From positions 67,715-131,714 of the forward strand of contig DATKLE010000100.1 in the NCBI GenBank assembly GCA_035542575.1: 64,000 bases of DNA. The letters run 5' to 3'. Of this stretch, positions 16,769 through 25,553 are shown in pieces (the first letter of the stretch is position 1; every line of letters starts with the position of its first letter). The notes below the pieces were generated by a model, which saw only the letters and a list, made by a program, of their open reading frames with translations, had not been told where the DNA came from and did no database searches. A program made the position numbers and the translations under genes. Origin of the DNA: JAIQET01 sp035542575 (GTDB lineage: Bacteria > Acidobacteriota > Terriglobia > Terriglobales > Acidobacteriaceae).

Positions 16769-18436
16769 CTAAGGTCCCACATTGAGCGGCGCCTCGACGC
16801 TGCCCATCCGTCCGCTCAGGCGGTCGCGCACCACAAAGCGGACGGTGTATTCGCCGGGAGCTACGGTCAGCGAACCCCGGTAATCCAACCCGTGATTTTC
16901 CACCTGGTCCAACGATTCCGGCCGCAGATGCGCATCCAGGGTCTGCGACATGTCGCCCCCGTCGGCTCCAGTGTCGGTACGAGCCACTGCCGCGAAATCA
17001 ACGACCACGTGGTTGTGATCGTCCTGATCCACCTGAAATATGTGGGCCGGCATGGAGAGGAAGAAGACCACCTTCTTCTTGCCCGCGTCCTTGGCAGGCT
17101 GAACGCGCTCCCACTGGCCGGTGATCTGAATGCCGGTGTAGTCCAATGGGGAGCTCAGCGCCAGGCTCACATCTGCCCGGGCGCCATCCTGGGCATCCCT
17201 CGCGGGAGCGGACAGGAAGAAGCCGGCGCGTGCCCGGACGTGCGCCCCGTCATGATGCACCTTGACATCCAGTTTGTGCCAACCCACCTTCTCGTCATGA
17301 CCGTTTAGGTAATAGCCGAGCAGGTAATAGCTCGCATTGTCATCGGCGGCCTTCTGAAATGCACGCCTGAGATCGTTGCCGTTGTAACTGGCAAGGCCAC
17401 CGGTCGCCTGCGCGAAAGTCTGGAACGACGAAATGGTTTCTGCCTGCAACCAGCGCTGGTAGTCGAAGTAGTTCGGGCCGGCCCGGTGAACCGTGGGGCC
17501 CACATAGCTGGGGTTCACCAAGCCGCGCACGTCCACCGGATACACGGCAATTTGCGCCTGGTTCAGGGCTCTCCAGGCTTTCTCATAGAGCGGCACCACG
17601 TCCGACCGCGACTCGTGCAAGGCATCGACTTCCTTCAGTGTCATGCTGAGGGGATTGATAGAGAAGGGGAATCCGGCGCTGGCCCAGATCAAGGCCTTGC
17701 GGCCGGGCACGCCAGCATAAGCTTGCGCGATCTGCTGCATGGCCTGCAGCGTGGTCATGATCGTCACCCGGCGCTCGAACGACTCCTGCATCTGCTCGGT
17801 ATGCCGCATGAAGGCCAGCAACTGCGCCATCTCCGCCCCCACCTCCGCTGCGCTGGGAAGTTCTTCCTGGGAAGCCTGGTAAAGGGATTGGGGAGTGCCC
17901 TTCACCTTCTGGAGTGCCGCGGTCAGGACAGCAGGATTGGTGGTGAAATCATGAATCACCTTCATGCCGCTGCGCCCGATAGTCAGCAGGGCTGTCGGCT
18001 CACGGCTTTGGACCGAGTCCGCAAGGAATTTGACGAGTTCGCTGCGCGCGTATGCCTGGTCGGTAAAGGGGGTATTGAGGATGTCGAGCACAATGATCGT
18101 CAACCGCGGCGGCGCCGGGCTCGCGATCGCCAGCGCGTTGCTGAAATGCTCGGGTGGCGGCGGCGCGTGGTGGACCAGTTCCGGCGGTTGCGTGACTTCC
18201 TCGAAGACCGCAATCGGCTGTGCCTTGCCGTCTTCGGTGACAACAAAGTCTTCTTTTTTCAGGTTGTGTATGTGTGCGCCCGACTTGTCAGCCACGATGA
18301 CCGGCACGGTCACCAGCTCGCTGCGCGCGGTGAACTTGGGCGCGGTTTCCGGCGGGGTTTGGGCCTGCAGCATGGTGATCAGGCAAACACCAAGCAGCAG
18401 GACTGGGCCCGGAAAAAATACGATACGGCGAGGCAT
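16769..18436 (-). CDS. Secreted VWFA-related acidobacterial domain protein
   Basis: 555 residues from the ATG at 18436 (MPRRIVFFPGPVLLLGVCLI); a 10-residue longer start at 18466 is possible and neither has a strong Shine-Dalgarno. A signal peptide ends near LQAQ. It then shows the hallmark opening of the acidobacterial 'VWFA-related' family, SELVTVPVIVADKSGAHIHN then LKKEDFVVTEDGK, followed by a von Willebrand factor A-like fold (LTIIVLDILNTPFTDQAYAR, with D/N at the metal site but no full DxSxS). A C-terminal beta domain (about 400-555) ends ...RMGSVEAPLNVGP. Members are extracytoplasmic; the function is unknown. Adjacent to tmRNA. Confidence 0.85.
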   Translation of the reverse strand: MPRRIVFFPGPVLLLGVCLITMLQAQTPPETAPKFTARSELVTVPVIVADKSGAHIHNLKKEDFVVTEDGKAQPIAVFEEVTQPPELVHHAPPPPEHFSNALAIASPAPPRLTIIVLDILNTPFTDQAYARSELVKFLADSVQSREPTALLTIGRSGMKVIHDFTTNPAVLTAALQKVKGTPQSLYQASQEELPSAAEVGAEMAQLLAFMRHTEQMQESFERRVTIMTTLQAMQQIAQAYAGVPGRKALIWASAGFPFSINPLSMTLKEVDALHESRSDVVPLYEKAWRALNQAQIAVYPVDVRGLVNPSYVGPTVHRAGPNYFDYQRWLQAETISSFQTFAQATGGLASYNGNDLRRAFQKAADDNASYYLLGYYLNGHDEKVGWHKLDVKVHHDGAHVRARAGFFLSAPARDAQDGARADVSLALSSPLDYTGIQITGQWERVQPAKDAGKKKVVFFLSMPAHIFQVDQDDHNHVVVDFAAVARTDTGADGGDMSQTLDAHLRPESLDQVENHGLDYRGSLTVAPGEYTVRFVVRDRLSGRMGSVEAPLNVGP

Positions 18437-18630
18437 ACGGCCGGTCAATTCTACCTCAGGTGCCAACTAACTGAGGGCTTTTCTGGCTTATTAATCCGAT
18501 GCAACCTTGAACTTTCGGCGTAGCTTTCAATGAGAGTGTCAACAGGCTGGTTACGGCGCTATACTAAGCACCCCAGAAGTCAAGTCTAGTTATTGGAGCT
18601 CCTGCCCTTCGCGAGGCAGGCTGGAGGCGA

Positions 18631-19392
18631 ATGACTAGTTCCAACGCTAACGGCCACGGCTCCGTGGTTCCGCTAGGAGTGTTGCTCGCACTCGGCCTGA
18701 TTATCGGCGGCTGGGTACTGGGTTCGCAGATCAAGGCCACGCGGCTTGCCGACCGCTACGTGACGGTTAAAGGCTTAGTCGAGCGCACCGTCAAGTCGGA
18801 CCTGGCGATATGGCCTCTCACTTACAAGGAAGCCGGCGACGATCTGGCGCTGCTTTACGCCAAGACCGAATCCGATAAGAAAACCATTCTGCAGTTTCTG
18901 GCCGAGCAGGGCATTCAGTCCTCGGAGATCGAGCTCGGTGTAGTCCGCGTGGTGGACACCCAAGCCAATGAATATGGCGGAGGGAATCGCGCCCCGCATC
19001 GTTACATCGTGCAGCAGCAAGTTATGGTGAGAACGTCGCGCGTCGAGCAGGTGGCGGCGGCCGCGCAGAAAACCATGCAACTTCTGCAAAAGGGCATCGT
19101 GCTCAACAGCGATCCAGGGCAGGGTCTGGCCTACAAGTTCACGGGGCTGAATGCCATCAAGCCCGACATGATCACCGAGGCGACACGCAACGCCCGCGCC
19201 GCGGCGGACCGCTTCGCCGCCGACTCGGGCAGCAAGGTAGGCTCCATCCGCCAGGCCAACCAGGGCACATTCTCGATTTTGCCCGCGGACCAGGGAGGCG
19301 GCGCGGGCGAGGAAGGGTACGCCAACGCCGATGCCAGCTTGATGAAGACGGTGCGGGTGGTGACTACGGTCGAGTACTACCTCGACAAATAA
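18631..19392 (+). CDS. SIMPL (DUF541) domain protein, membrane-anchored
   Basis: 253 residues; GGAGGCGA lies immediately upstream of the ATG. One N-terminal transmembrane segment (about 12-31, VVPLGVLLALGLIIGGWVLG) acts as an uncleaved anchor or signal. The remainder is a SIMPL domain: YVTVKGLVERTVKSDLAIWP, LQFLAEQGIQSSEIELGVVR and the closing VRVVTTVEYYL are typical. The family is periplasmic and forms oligomeric rings in some members; its role is poorly defined (oxidative-stress links in E. coli YggE). Monocistronic. Confidence 0.87.
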   Translation: MTSSNANGHGSVVPLGVLLALGLIIGGWVLGSQIKATRLADRYVTVKGLVERTVKSDLAIWPLTYKEAGDDLALLYAKTESDKKTILQFLAEQGIQSSEIELGVVRVVDTQANEYGGGNRAPHRYIVQQQVMVRTSRVEQVAAAAQKTMQLLQKGIVLNSDPGQGLAYKFTGLNAIKPDMITEATRNARAAADRFAADSGSKVGSIRQANQGTFSILPADQGGGAGEEGYANADASLMKTVRVVTTVEYYLDK

Positions 19393-19580
19393 GCAGCCTC
19401 GGCTTTCTCCGAGCATCTCGACAAAACCATGCCTCCACACGGCGTGTAGAACGCCACCGTTGGCGCTAACTTTGCATCCTGCGGACGCGTCCAACATCTG
19501 ATTCTAGGGCGTGCCTGTACAATATGGGGCCGGTTGCCAACCATGAACTCGATCGCGCAACGGTGTCAGGAGGGCTGCCG

Positions 19581-21203
19581 GTGAAGTCGGAGTGTCTGCC
19601 CTTCAGCCAGATTCCGCACACCACCCAGCTGTTCTCCGACTTTCTGTTCGACTTCCCCAAGGTGCAAGAGTTTTACTCCCGACCGCCCCGGTTTGGCGAG
19701 TGGGCGCGCGACGAAGCCATGCGGCTTGGTTATGACCCTGCCCGCCGCGAGCGGGTGGCCGCTATCCTGGAACAGCAGAACCGAAGTTGGGGCGCGCCCC
19801 CCCGAACACTGGAGAACATTGCGCGCCTGCGGGCCGGGGCCTCGGTTGCGGTTACAGGGCAGCAAGTCGGCCTGTTCGGCGGACCCGCCTTTTCCATCTT
19901 CAAAGCGCTGACCACGGTCAAACTCGCGGATCAGGCGACGCGTAGCGGTGCCGACTGCGTTCCGGTGTTCTGGCTGGCGACCGAGGACCACGACCTGGCC
20001 GAGGTCAACCATGTTTCCATTCCCGGAGCAAATGGAGTCCTGGAGCGATTAACGGTATCGAGTGAAGGCCTGCCGGATGCGCCGGTCGGCACGATCAGGT
20101 TCGGCGCCGAAATTGAGGCGGTGGTCGAAGCTGCAGCCGGCCTGTTAGGCGATTCAGAAGCGGCGGGGTTTCTGCGGGAGTGTTATCGGCCAGGCGAAAC
20201 GTTGGGCAGTGCCTTCGCTCGGCTGTTTGCCAGGGTTTTCGCCGACTGGGGGGTAATCCTGCTCGATGCTTCCGATCCCGCGCTGCACACCATTGTGGAA
20301 CCCATCTTCCGGACCGCGATACAAAAGGCAGAGCAACTCGATGAGGCGCTGCTCACTCGCGGCCGGGTGCTGGAGAGTGCCGGTTACCACCAGCAGGTGA
20401 AGGTCACTCCGTCGTCTACGCTGCTGTTCACTCTCCGCGACGGCGCGCGCGTTCCCGTGCACCGGCGCACCAACGGCAGCCCGCAACCGGACTTTCTCAT
20501 CGGAGAAGAGAGAATCCCGCAGGCGGAGTTGCAGCGGCGCATTGCCGCGGCGCCACATCATTTCAGCCCCAACGTGCTGCTGCGTCCCGTGGTGCAGGAC
20601 TACCTGCTACCCACGCTGGCCTACACCGGCGGGGCGGCGGAAGTGGCCTATTTTGCCCAGGCGGCGGTGGTGTACGAAGCGCTGCTCGGCCGGCTGACTC
20701 CTATCGTGCCCCGTTTTTCTGCCACCCTGGTGGAGTCGAAACCGGAGACCCTCCTGCAACGCTACCGCTTAGGCTTGCCCGAGCTGTTCCACGGACCGGA
20801 CGAGCTGCGCGAACGGCTGGCGGCGCAAACGCTGCCCGAGGAGCTGCAAAGTGCGTTCGACAACGCCGGGGCGAACCTGGAACAATCCCTCTCCGCGATC
20901 CGCGGCTCTCTGGCTCGCCTGGACAAGACCCTGGTGGATGCCGCCAGCAAGGCCGGCTCCAAGATGCGGCACCAGCTCGAGCGACTGCGTTCCCGGGCGG
21001 CCCGTGCCGAGCTGCGCCACAGTGAGGTTCTGGCCCGCCATGCCGAGCTGCTGAGCAACGCGCTATACCCCAACAAGACCCTGCAGGAGCGGGAAATTGG
21101 CGGCATCTATTTCGTCGCTCGCCACGGCCTCGAGGTGCTCCACCAGCTCTACGACACCATCCACACCGAATGCCTCGACCACCAGGTGGTTTCGCTCAAT
21201 TGA
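19581..21203 (+). CDS. bshC: Putative cysteine ligase BshC (bacillithiol biosynthesis)
   Basis: 540 residues from GTG 19581 (VKSECLPFSQIPHTTQLFSD); AGGAGG lies 7 nt upstream, and this length fits the family (about 540), so I reject the longer frame from 19524. BshC adds Cys to GlcN-malate, the last step of bacillithiol synthesis. Diagnostic segments: SVAVTGQQVGLFGGPAFSIF, VFWLATEDHDLAEVNHVSIP (the nucleotide-binding-like core), and LLRPVVQDYLLPTLAYTGGA. A coiled-coil lies at about 430-500 (LEQSLSAIRGSLARLDKTLV ...). bshA and bshB are not in the window. Confidence 0.92.
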   Translation: MKSECLPFSQIPHTTQLFSDFLFDFPKVQEFYSRPPRFGEWARDEAMRLGYDPARRERVAAILEQQNRSWGAPPRTLENIARLRAGASVAVTGQQVGLFGGPAFSIFKALTTVKLADQATRSGADCVPVFWLATEDHDLAEVNHVSIPGANGVLERLTVSSEGLPDAPVGTIRFGAEIEAVVEAAAGLLGDSEAAGFLRECYRPGETLGSAFARLFARVFADWGVILLDASDPALHTIVEPIFRTAIQKAEQLDEALLTRGRVLESAGYHQQVKVTPSSTLLFTLRDGARVPVHRRTNGSPQPDFLIGEERIPQAELQRRIAAAPHHFSPNVLLRPVVQDYLLPTLAYTGGAAEVAYFAQAAVVYEALLGRLTPIVPRFSATLVESKPETLLQRYRLGLPELFHGPDELRERLAAQTLPEELQSAFDNAGANLEQSLSAIRGSLARLDKTLVDAASKAGSKMRHQLERLRSRAARAELRHSEVLARHAELLSNALYPNKTLQEREIGGIYFVARHGLEVLHQLYDTIHTECLDHQVVSLN

Positions 21204-21225
21204 CACAGTGAATCTTGGAGATGCC

Positions 21226-21900
21226 TTAGCGGGTGTCCAGTCTTCTCTCCAGCTGCTCCAGCGATTCCACCCGCGGCAGATCGGTTTCTTGGTAGGCACC
21301 CGAGACGTCAAACAGCATGGCCTGCATGCCGACGGAGGTCGCGCCCAGGTAGTCCACCGAGTACACATCGCCCACATACAAGCTCTCACCCGGAACAGCC
21401 TGCATGGCCCGTAGTGCAGACTGAAAGATGGCGGGATCGGGCTTTTCGTGTCCCACGAGCCCGGAATCGGTAATGCTCAGAAAGCAATCGGCAATCTGGT
21501 TCTGCTCCAGCACCGCGGCAATCTTGCCGTCGGCATTGGAGATCACGCCGATGCGATACCTCTCCCCGATGCGCTCCAAAGCCTCCCGGGTGCCTGGACG
21601 CATCTCGCCCCAGTTGGCTGAGTTTCGCGTGGCCCCGACCAGCGCGTCGCGGAGGGCATCATCCGCGATGCCAAGCTCCTCCAGCAGATGTGTGTAAAAC
21701 AGGTACCAGAAGCTGTGGTCGGCCTCGCCGTTCTGCTGCAGGGCGTCGAATTCCTTCTTGGTGCGGCGCTCAACCGAGTGCAGGAGTTGTTGACTGGGCA
21801 CTAGCTTGCGCTCCTGCAGCGGGGCATGAATGATCCGCCGGTTGGGAAAGAGAAGAGTATTGCCGACATCAAAGAACACGGTCTCGGGTTTGCAAGGCAT
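21226..21900 (-). CDS. HAD-superfamily hydrolase
   Basis: 224 residues from the ATG at 21900 (MPCKPETVFFDVGNTLLFPN). HAD motifs: I FFDVGNTL (Asp nucleophile with Gly instead of the second Asp, common in YjjG/HAD-IA relatives), II GVISNADG, III HEKPDPAIF (Lys), IV ESLYVGDVYSVDYLGA. An alpha-helical cap lies between motifs I and II. Probably a small-molecule phosphatase of HAD subfamily IA; substrate unknown. On the minus strand TACAAT lies 9-14 nt before the ATG, so the transcript may be nearly leaderless. It converges with bshC. Confidence 0.85.
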   Translation of the reverse strand: MPCKPETVFFDVGNTLLFPNRRIIHAPLQERKLVPSQQLLHSVERRTKKEFDALQQNGEADHSFWYLFYTHLLEELGIADDALRDALVGATRNSANWGEMRPGTREALERIGERYRIGVISNADGKIAAVLEQNQIADCFLSITDSGLVGHEKPDPAIFQSALRAMQAVPGESLYVGDVYSVDYLGATSVGMQAMLFDVSGAYQETDLPRVESLEQLERRLDTR

Positions 21901-22090
21901 GGGTACAATTGTATGGCAGGGCGGCGTCTCCCCTCCCCTGTCGTGCCTTTCCTCCGTGTCCTCTGTAGTTAACATCCAGACATTGTTTAGGGACTCATTC
22001 GGTTGCTGACTTCGGGCGCGAAAAAAGGGTAATATCCTCACTTCTCGGTCGCGCTGCGACATTCGGGGTTGTGAGCAACACGTCGGCCCT

Positions 22091-22420
22091 ATGGTCCTGT
22101 CCCTTGGTTCGATATCGGCTGGCTGTATCTGCCTGGCGTGTTGGGCGCTTTCGGGAGCTCCCCTGCAGGCGTACCTGCTGTTCTTGTTGGAGTTCGACGA
22201 CAAGAGGAGCAACGCCTACAACATCCTATGGGTCTTAGTATTCGGCTTTGCCACGCTCAACATCCTCAGCCTGGTGACAAGGCGTTTTGAGCCTTCCCGC
22301 AAGACGTTCAATTTCGGGGAAATGCTGGCCATCCTGGTGGTAGTGGTGTCATTCATTCTGCTGGGCTGGGAGTTGCTCTACGTCTTCAACATCCTGCCCA
22401 TCAAGCTCGAGCCCCGCTGA
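22091..22420 (+). CDS. Small multi-pass membrane protein, hypothetical
   Basis: 109 residues with three hydrophobic segments (LGSISAGCICLACWALSG; AYNILWVLVFGFATLNILSL; MLAILVVVVSFILLGWELLY) separated by charged loops (FDDKRSNAY, TRRFEPSRKTFNFGE). The charge pattern supports a real membrane protein. The start at 22091 lacks a Shine-Dalgarno; a GTG or later Met could be used, and the first segment might not be part of the protein. Followed after 27 bp by a zinc-ribbon-like small gene, so the two may be cotranscribed. No family recognised. Confidence 0.55.
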   Translation: MVLSLGSISAGCICLACWALSGAPLQAYLLFLLEFDDKRSNAYNILWVLVFGFATLNILSLVTRRFEPSRKTFNFGEMLAILVVVVSFILLGWELLYVFNILPIKLEPR

Positions 22421-22447
22421 CGATGGGTTTGCGGTATCATTCCAATC

Positions 22448-22756
22448 ATGGCAAAGAGCGCTCCCGCCTTCGAGGTGACGTGCCCGTGCTGCAGCGCGGT
22501 GTTGAAGGTGGATCCCACGGAAAAAGCGGTGATTGCCCACACCCCTGCGGTCAAGCCTAAGACTTTCAACGATATGGAGGAAGCCGCCCGGGCCATGAAA
22601 GAGCAGGATAGCCGCCGCGAGTCCATCTTCCGGCAGTCGGTCGAAGCCCAAAAACATGCCGCCGACCTGTTGGAGAAGAAATTCCAGGAGGCGGTCAGGA
22701 AAGCCAAGGAATCTCCCGACACTGGGAAGCCCATCCGCGACTTCGATCTTGATTAA
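22448..22756 (+). CDS. Small zinc-finger-like hypothetical protein
   Basis: 102 residues: an N-terminal knuckle FEVTCPCCSAVLKVDPTEKA (only one CPCC cluster, so a complete zinc site would need dimerisation or other ligands), a linker, and a charged helix rich in Lys/Glu/Ala (MEEAARAMKEQDSRRESIFR ... LLEKKFQEAVRKAKES) that may be coiled-coil. Short proteins with this start are widespread in Acidobacteria, unnamed as far as I know. It lies 27 bp after the small membrane gene and 70 bp before the GDPD gene, all in the same direction. Confidence 0.65.
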   Translation: MAKSAPAFEVTCPCCSAVLKVDPTEKAVIAHTPAVKPKTFNDMEEAARAMKEQDSRRESIFRQSVEAQKHAADLLEKKFQEAVRKAKESPDTGKPIRDFDLD

Positions 22757-22826
22757 CCCTGCGCGAATATTTCCTCAGTAATTCACAGGACTTGCAATCC
22801 CGGAGTTTCGCGTACAATGGCGCACG

Positions 22827-23522
22827 ATGCCCGCTCCCCCGCTGCTTCTCGGTCATCGTGGTGCGCGTGTGTGCAAGTGCGCTCCCGAAAATACCATTGC
22901 CTCGTTTGACCTGGCTTTGGAGCACGGCTGCGACGGCTTCGAATTTGACCTGCGCGGCACTGCGGACCGCCACTTAGTGGTTTGCCACGATCCCAATGTC
23001 GGCCGCGTGACCATCTCTCGCGCCACCCGCCAGCGGTTACCTTCCCTCCCATGCCTGGAAGATGTTCTGGCGCGCTATGGGGGGTGCGCCTTCCTCGATG
23101 TCGAGCTTAAGGTGAAGGGCCTGGAGTCGGGGGTGTTGACGGCCGTGCGCCAGCGGCCGCCGGAACGGGGATATGTGGTTTCCTCCTTCCTGAGGACGGT
23201 CCTGCTGGAACTGAAGGCGCGCAGCGCCCTGGTGCCCCTGGGGCTGATTTGTGAACGGAAATCGCAGCTGCGATTGTGGTCTGCCCTGCCTATTGACTAC
23301 GTGATTGCTCACCAGTCTTTGGTTGATCGGAAGCTGGTAGACGACGTCCACGCCGCCGGGAGGAAAGTCTTCGTGTGGACGGTGAACGACGCGAAATCCA
23401 TGCAGCGCTTTACTGCCTGGGGAGTGGACGCCATCATTTCCGATAACTCGGAACTCCTGGTGCGCACGCTCCAACCCGCGAAGCAGCGGAAGAATACAGC
23501 GTCAGGCCCGATGCAGGCTTGA
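22827..23522 (+). CDS. Glycerophosphodiester phosphodiesterase
   Basis: 231 residues, cytoplasmic (no signal peptide). GDPD hydrolyses glycerophosphodiesters to glycerol-3-phosphate and an alcohol. Signature residues: GHRGAR (His/Arg), CAPENTIASFDLAL (Glu/Asn), GCDGFEFDLRGTADRHLVV (metal Glu/Asp), VCHDP (catalytic His), FLDVELK (metal Glu), and the C-terminal VFVWTVNDAKSMQRFTAWGV then DAIISDN. Convergent with glpD, which oxidises its product glycerol-3-phosphate; the genes are only 22 bp apart at their 3' ends, a sensible functional pairing. Confidence 0.9.
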   Translation: MPAPPLLLGHRGARVCKCAPENTIASFDLALEHGCDGFEFDLRGTADRHLVVCHDPNVGRVTISRATRQRLPSLPCLEDVLARYGGCAFLDVELKVKGLESGVLTAVRQRPPERGYVVSSFLRTVLLELKARSALVPLGLICERKSQLRLWSALPIDYVIAHQSLVDRKLVDDVHAAGRKVFVWTVNDAKSMQRFTAWGVDAIISDNSELLVRTLQPAKQRKNTASGPMQA

Positions 23523-23544
23523 AAAGCACACACCGAAGGACAAC

Positions 23545-25188
23545 TCAGTCCGCCGCAGCCTCCAACATCAGGTCAACGCGGGCCGGCTTGCGAAGGAACG
23601 CGGTGCGCTCGGTCTCCAAGGCTTCCAATTCGACTGCGGCTTGATGTTCGTTCCATCCCATCACGGTGCCGACGCGCATGGCCGCTTCCCGGCTGCAGGC
23701 CTCGGACCAGCAGCCGCCGAGGGCCACCGGAACCCGCCGGAGCAGGACATCCGCCAGGGTGACGGCGCTCTGGTGGGTAAAGGCGTCCACTGCCTCGGCT
23801 ACGATGTGCTGGCTGTGCGGGCAGAGGGGAGCCCGCATTTTCGCACTAGGGGCGGCAGTGCGGGCGATGGTGAGAGAGCGCCCGCCGTGCCACTCCACGA
23901 TCGCCTGCGCTGAACCGGCGCCGATCCCCCCGGCATCGGCAATTTCGCTCACCAATCCATCCAGCAGCGCGTCGAGGTTCTCCTCAGCCGCCATGGTTAA
24001 GGACGCTCTTCTCTGGGGCCGTAGCCCAAGCTTGGCCGCACACTGCCGCGCCAGTTCCGCCGCCGTGGTCAGCTTACCGCCTACCACGGAAATCATGTGC
24101 GCCGCCCCCTCGCTGCTGTGATCGTGCAGGTAGTGCTTGCGGCTTACCTCCGAAGGACGGGTCTTAGGCGAGAAGGGAAGCGGACGCACTCCGGCGAAGG
24201 CGTAGCGGATGTCATGCAGGGATACCCGGGCCCGGGGAAACAGGTGCAGGAGAGAGCGTAGCAGGTACTCCATCTCCTCCTTCGAGGGCGCGGTCTTGGC
24301 GGGATCGCCATGGTCGGGGATTTCCGTTGTTCCCACGAGGATCTGGTCATTCCAGGGAATGACGAAGATCGGGCGTCCGTCCGTGGCTTCGGTGTACACC
24401 GCAGCCTCCGGCGCTCCGGCAAAGCGGGGCAGCACCAGATGCGACCCGCGCACTCCGCCCACCATGGGTTGCCGGGTGTTGATGCGGGAGCGCTGGCAGA
24501 TCCGGTCGACCCACGGCCCGGTAGCGTTGATAATCCAGTTGGCTTCGACCCGGTCCTCTTTTCCGCTCAGCTGGTCGCGCAGCAGTGCCCCCTTGGCGCG
24601 CCCATGAAAAACATCCACCGCCAGCACCTGCGTGTGATTGCGCGCCACCGCCCCGGCGGCGACCGCCTCCATCAGCCATTCGGCCACCAGGCGCTCGGGA
24701 AATTCGCATTGCGCATCCTCAAAACTGAACAGCGACCAGGGCCGTCCGGAATCCAGCACGCGCTCGAGTTTGTACTCTTCTGTCTTCGCCGCGTCGGCCC
24801 CCAGCAGCTTGCCGCCCAAGCGGCGATACAGCCACAGTCCGGTGCGGATGCTGAGCGCGCTGCGGCGGCTCTTGGAATCCAGCGCCAGCAGGAAATTCAC
24901 CGGGTGAACCAGGTGCGGACGCTCGCGGAGAAGGCGCTGGCGCTCCCGCAAAGACTCGCGCACCAGTCCGATTTCGCCATGCTCGAGGTAACGCAAGCCG
25001 CCATGGATCATGCGGGTCGAGCGGCTGGTGGTGCCGGCGGCAAAGTCGTGTTGCTCCACCAGCAGCGTGCGCCGGCCGGCGCGGGCACACTCGCGGGCAA
25101 TGGCCACACCGTTAATGCCACCGCCGATCACCACCACCTGGAAGTGCTGGCCTTCCAGCGGTCGCCGGGTTGTGCCGGGGAGGTTCAT
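23545..25188 (-). CDS. glpD: Aerobic glycerol-3-phosphate dehydrogenase
   Basis: 547 residues; FAD enzyme that oxidises sn-glycerol-3-phosphate to dihydroxyacetone phosphate and feeds electrons to quinone at the membrane. FAD-binding motif VVVIGGGINGVAIARECARA (residues 18-37), then LLVEQHDFAAGTTSRSTRMI with HGGLRYLEHGEIGLVRESL, all diagnostic. NATGPWVDRICQRS and SVVGGKLTTAAELARQCA mark the second half; a C-terminal helical domain (about 400-520) follows. No Shine-Dalgarno is visible before the ATG. A CRP-like site lies about 205 bp upstream in the shared intergenic region with mazG. Confidence 0.94.
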   Translation of the reverse strand: MNLPGTTRRPLEGQHFQVVVIGGGINGVAIARECARAGRRTLLVEQHDFAAGTTSRSTRMIHGGLRYLEHGEIGLVRESLRERQRLLRERPHLVHPVNFLLALDSKSRRSALSIRTGLWLYRRLGGKLLGADAAKTEEYKLERVLDSGRPWSLFSFEDAQCEFPERLVAEWLMEAVAAGAVARNHTQVLAVDVFHGRAKGALLRDQLSGKEDRVEANWIINATGPWVDRICQRSRINTRQPMVGGVRGSHLVLPRFAGAPEAAVYTEATDGRPIFVIPWNDQILVGTTEIPDHGDPAKTAPSKEEMEYLLRSLLHLFPRARVSLHDIRYAFAGVRPLPFSPKTRPSEVSRKHYLHDHSSEGAAHMISVVGGKLTTAAELARQCAAKLGLRPQRRASLTMAAEENLDALLDGLVSEIADAGGIGAGSAQAIVEWHGGRSLTIARTAAPSAKMRAPLCPHSQHIVAEAVDAFTHQSAVTLADVLLRRVPVALGGCWSEACSREAAMRVGTVMGWNEHQAAVELEALETERTAFLRKPARVDLMLEAAAD

Positions 25189-25553
25189 GTAGTTGATTTA
25201 GATGCCGAGCGAAGAAACACGCGGTCGCCCGCGTAGCAACCCAACCTAAGTCTGCTCCAATCGCGGGTTGTCGGGAAGATAACCTTAGTCCACCAGCAGG
25301 TTACCTTCGGAAAGAAAAGGTGCAGCTTGGAGATCACAGTGAGGCGGCCCAACGCGCCTGACCTAATCCTCTCAAGCTATTCTTGCTTGTAAGTGATTGA
25401 AATCACAATTGATAGTCCCATGCAGCCGGTTTCCCCGCTCATCCACCCATCACTCTGGGGCTTGCCTGGGGCCGGTTGACGGTTGGTTCCCAGGCGACCG
25501 GGTTGCGCGTCATTGCCGGGGATTGCACTGCTCGTTTAGAGTGATTTGGTCTC
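25189..25553. other. Divergent intergenic region glpD / mazG
   Basis: 365 bp with no credible gene. The only clear element is the CRP/FNR-like palindrome at 25392-25407. The rest is featureless apart from short GC-rich runs. Confidence 0.5.
25392..25407. promoter_or_regulatory. CRP/FNR-family-like operator
   Basis: AGTGA-TTGAAA-TCACA matches the TGTGA-N6-TCACA consensus at 9 of 10 positions and is a perfect dyad in its inner 14 bases (GTGATT GA AATCAC). It lies 204 bp from the glpD start and 147 bp from the mazG start. glpD is CRP-controlled in enterics; which gene it serves here is not known. Confidence 0.45.
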
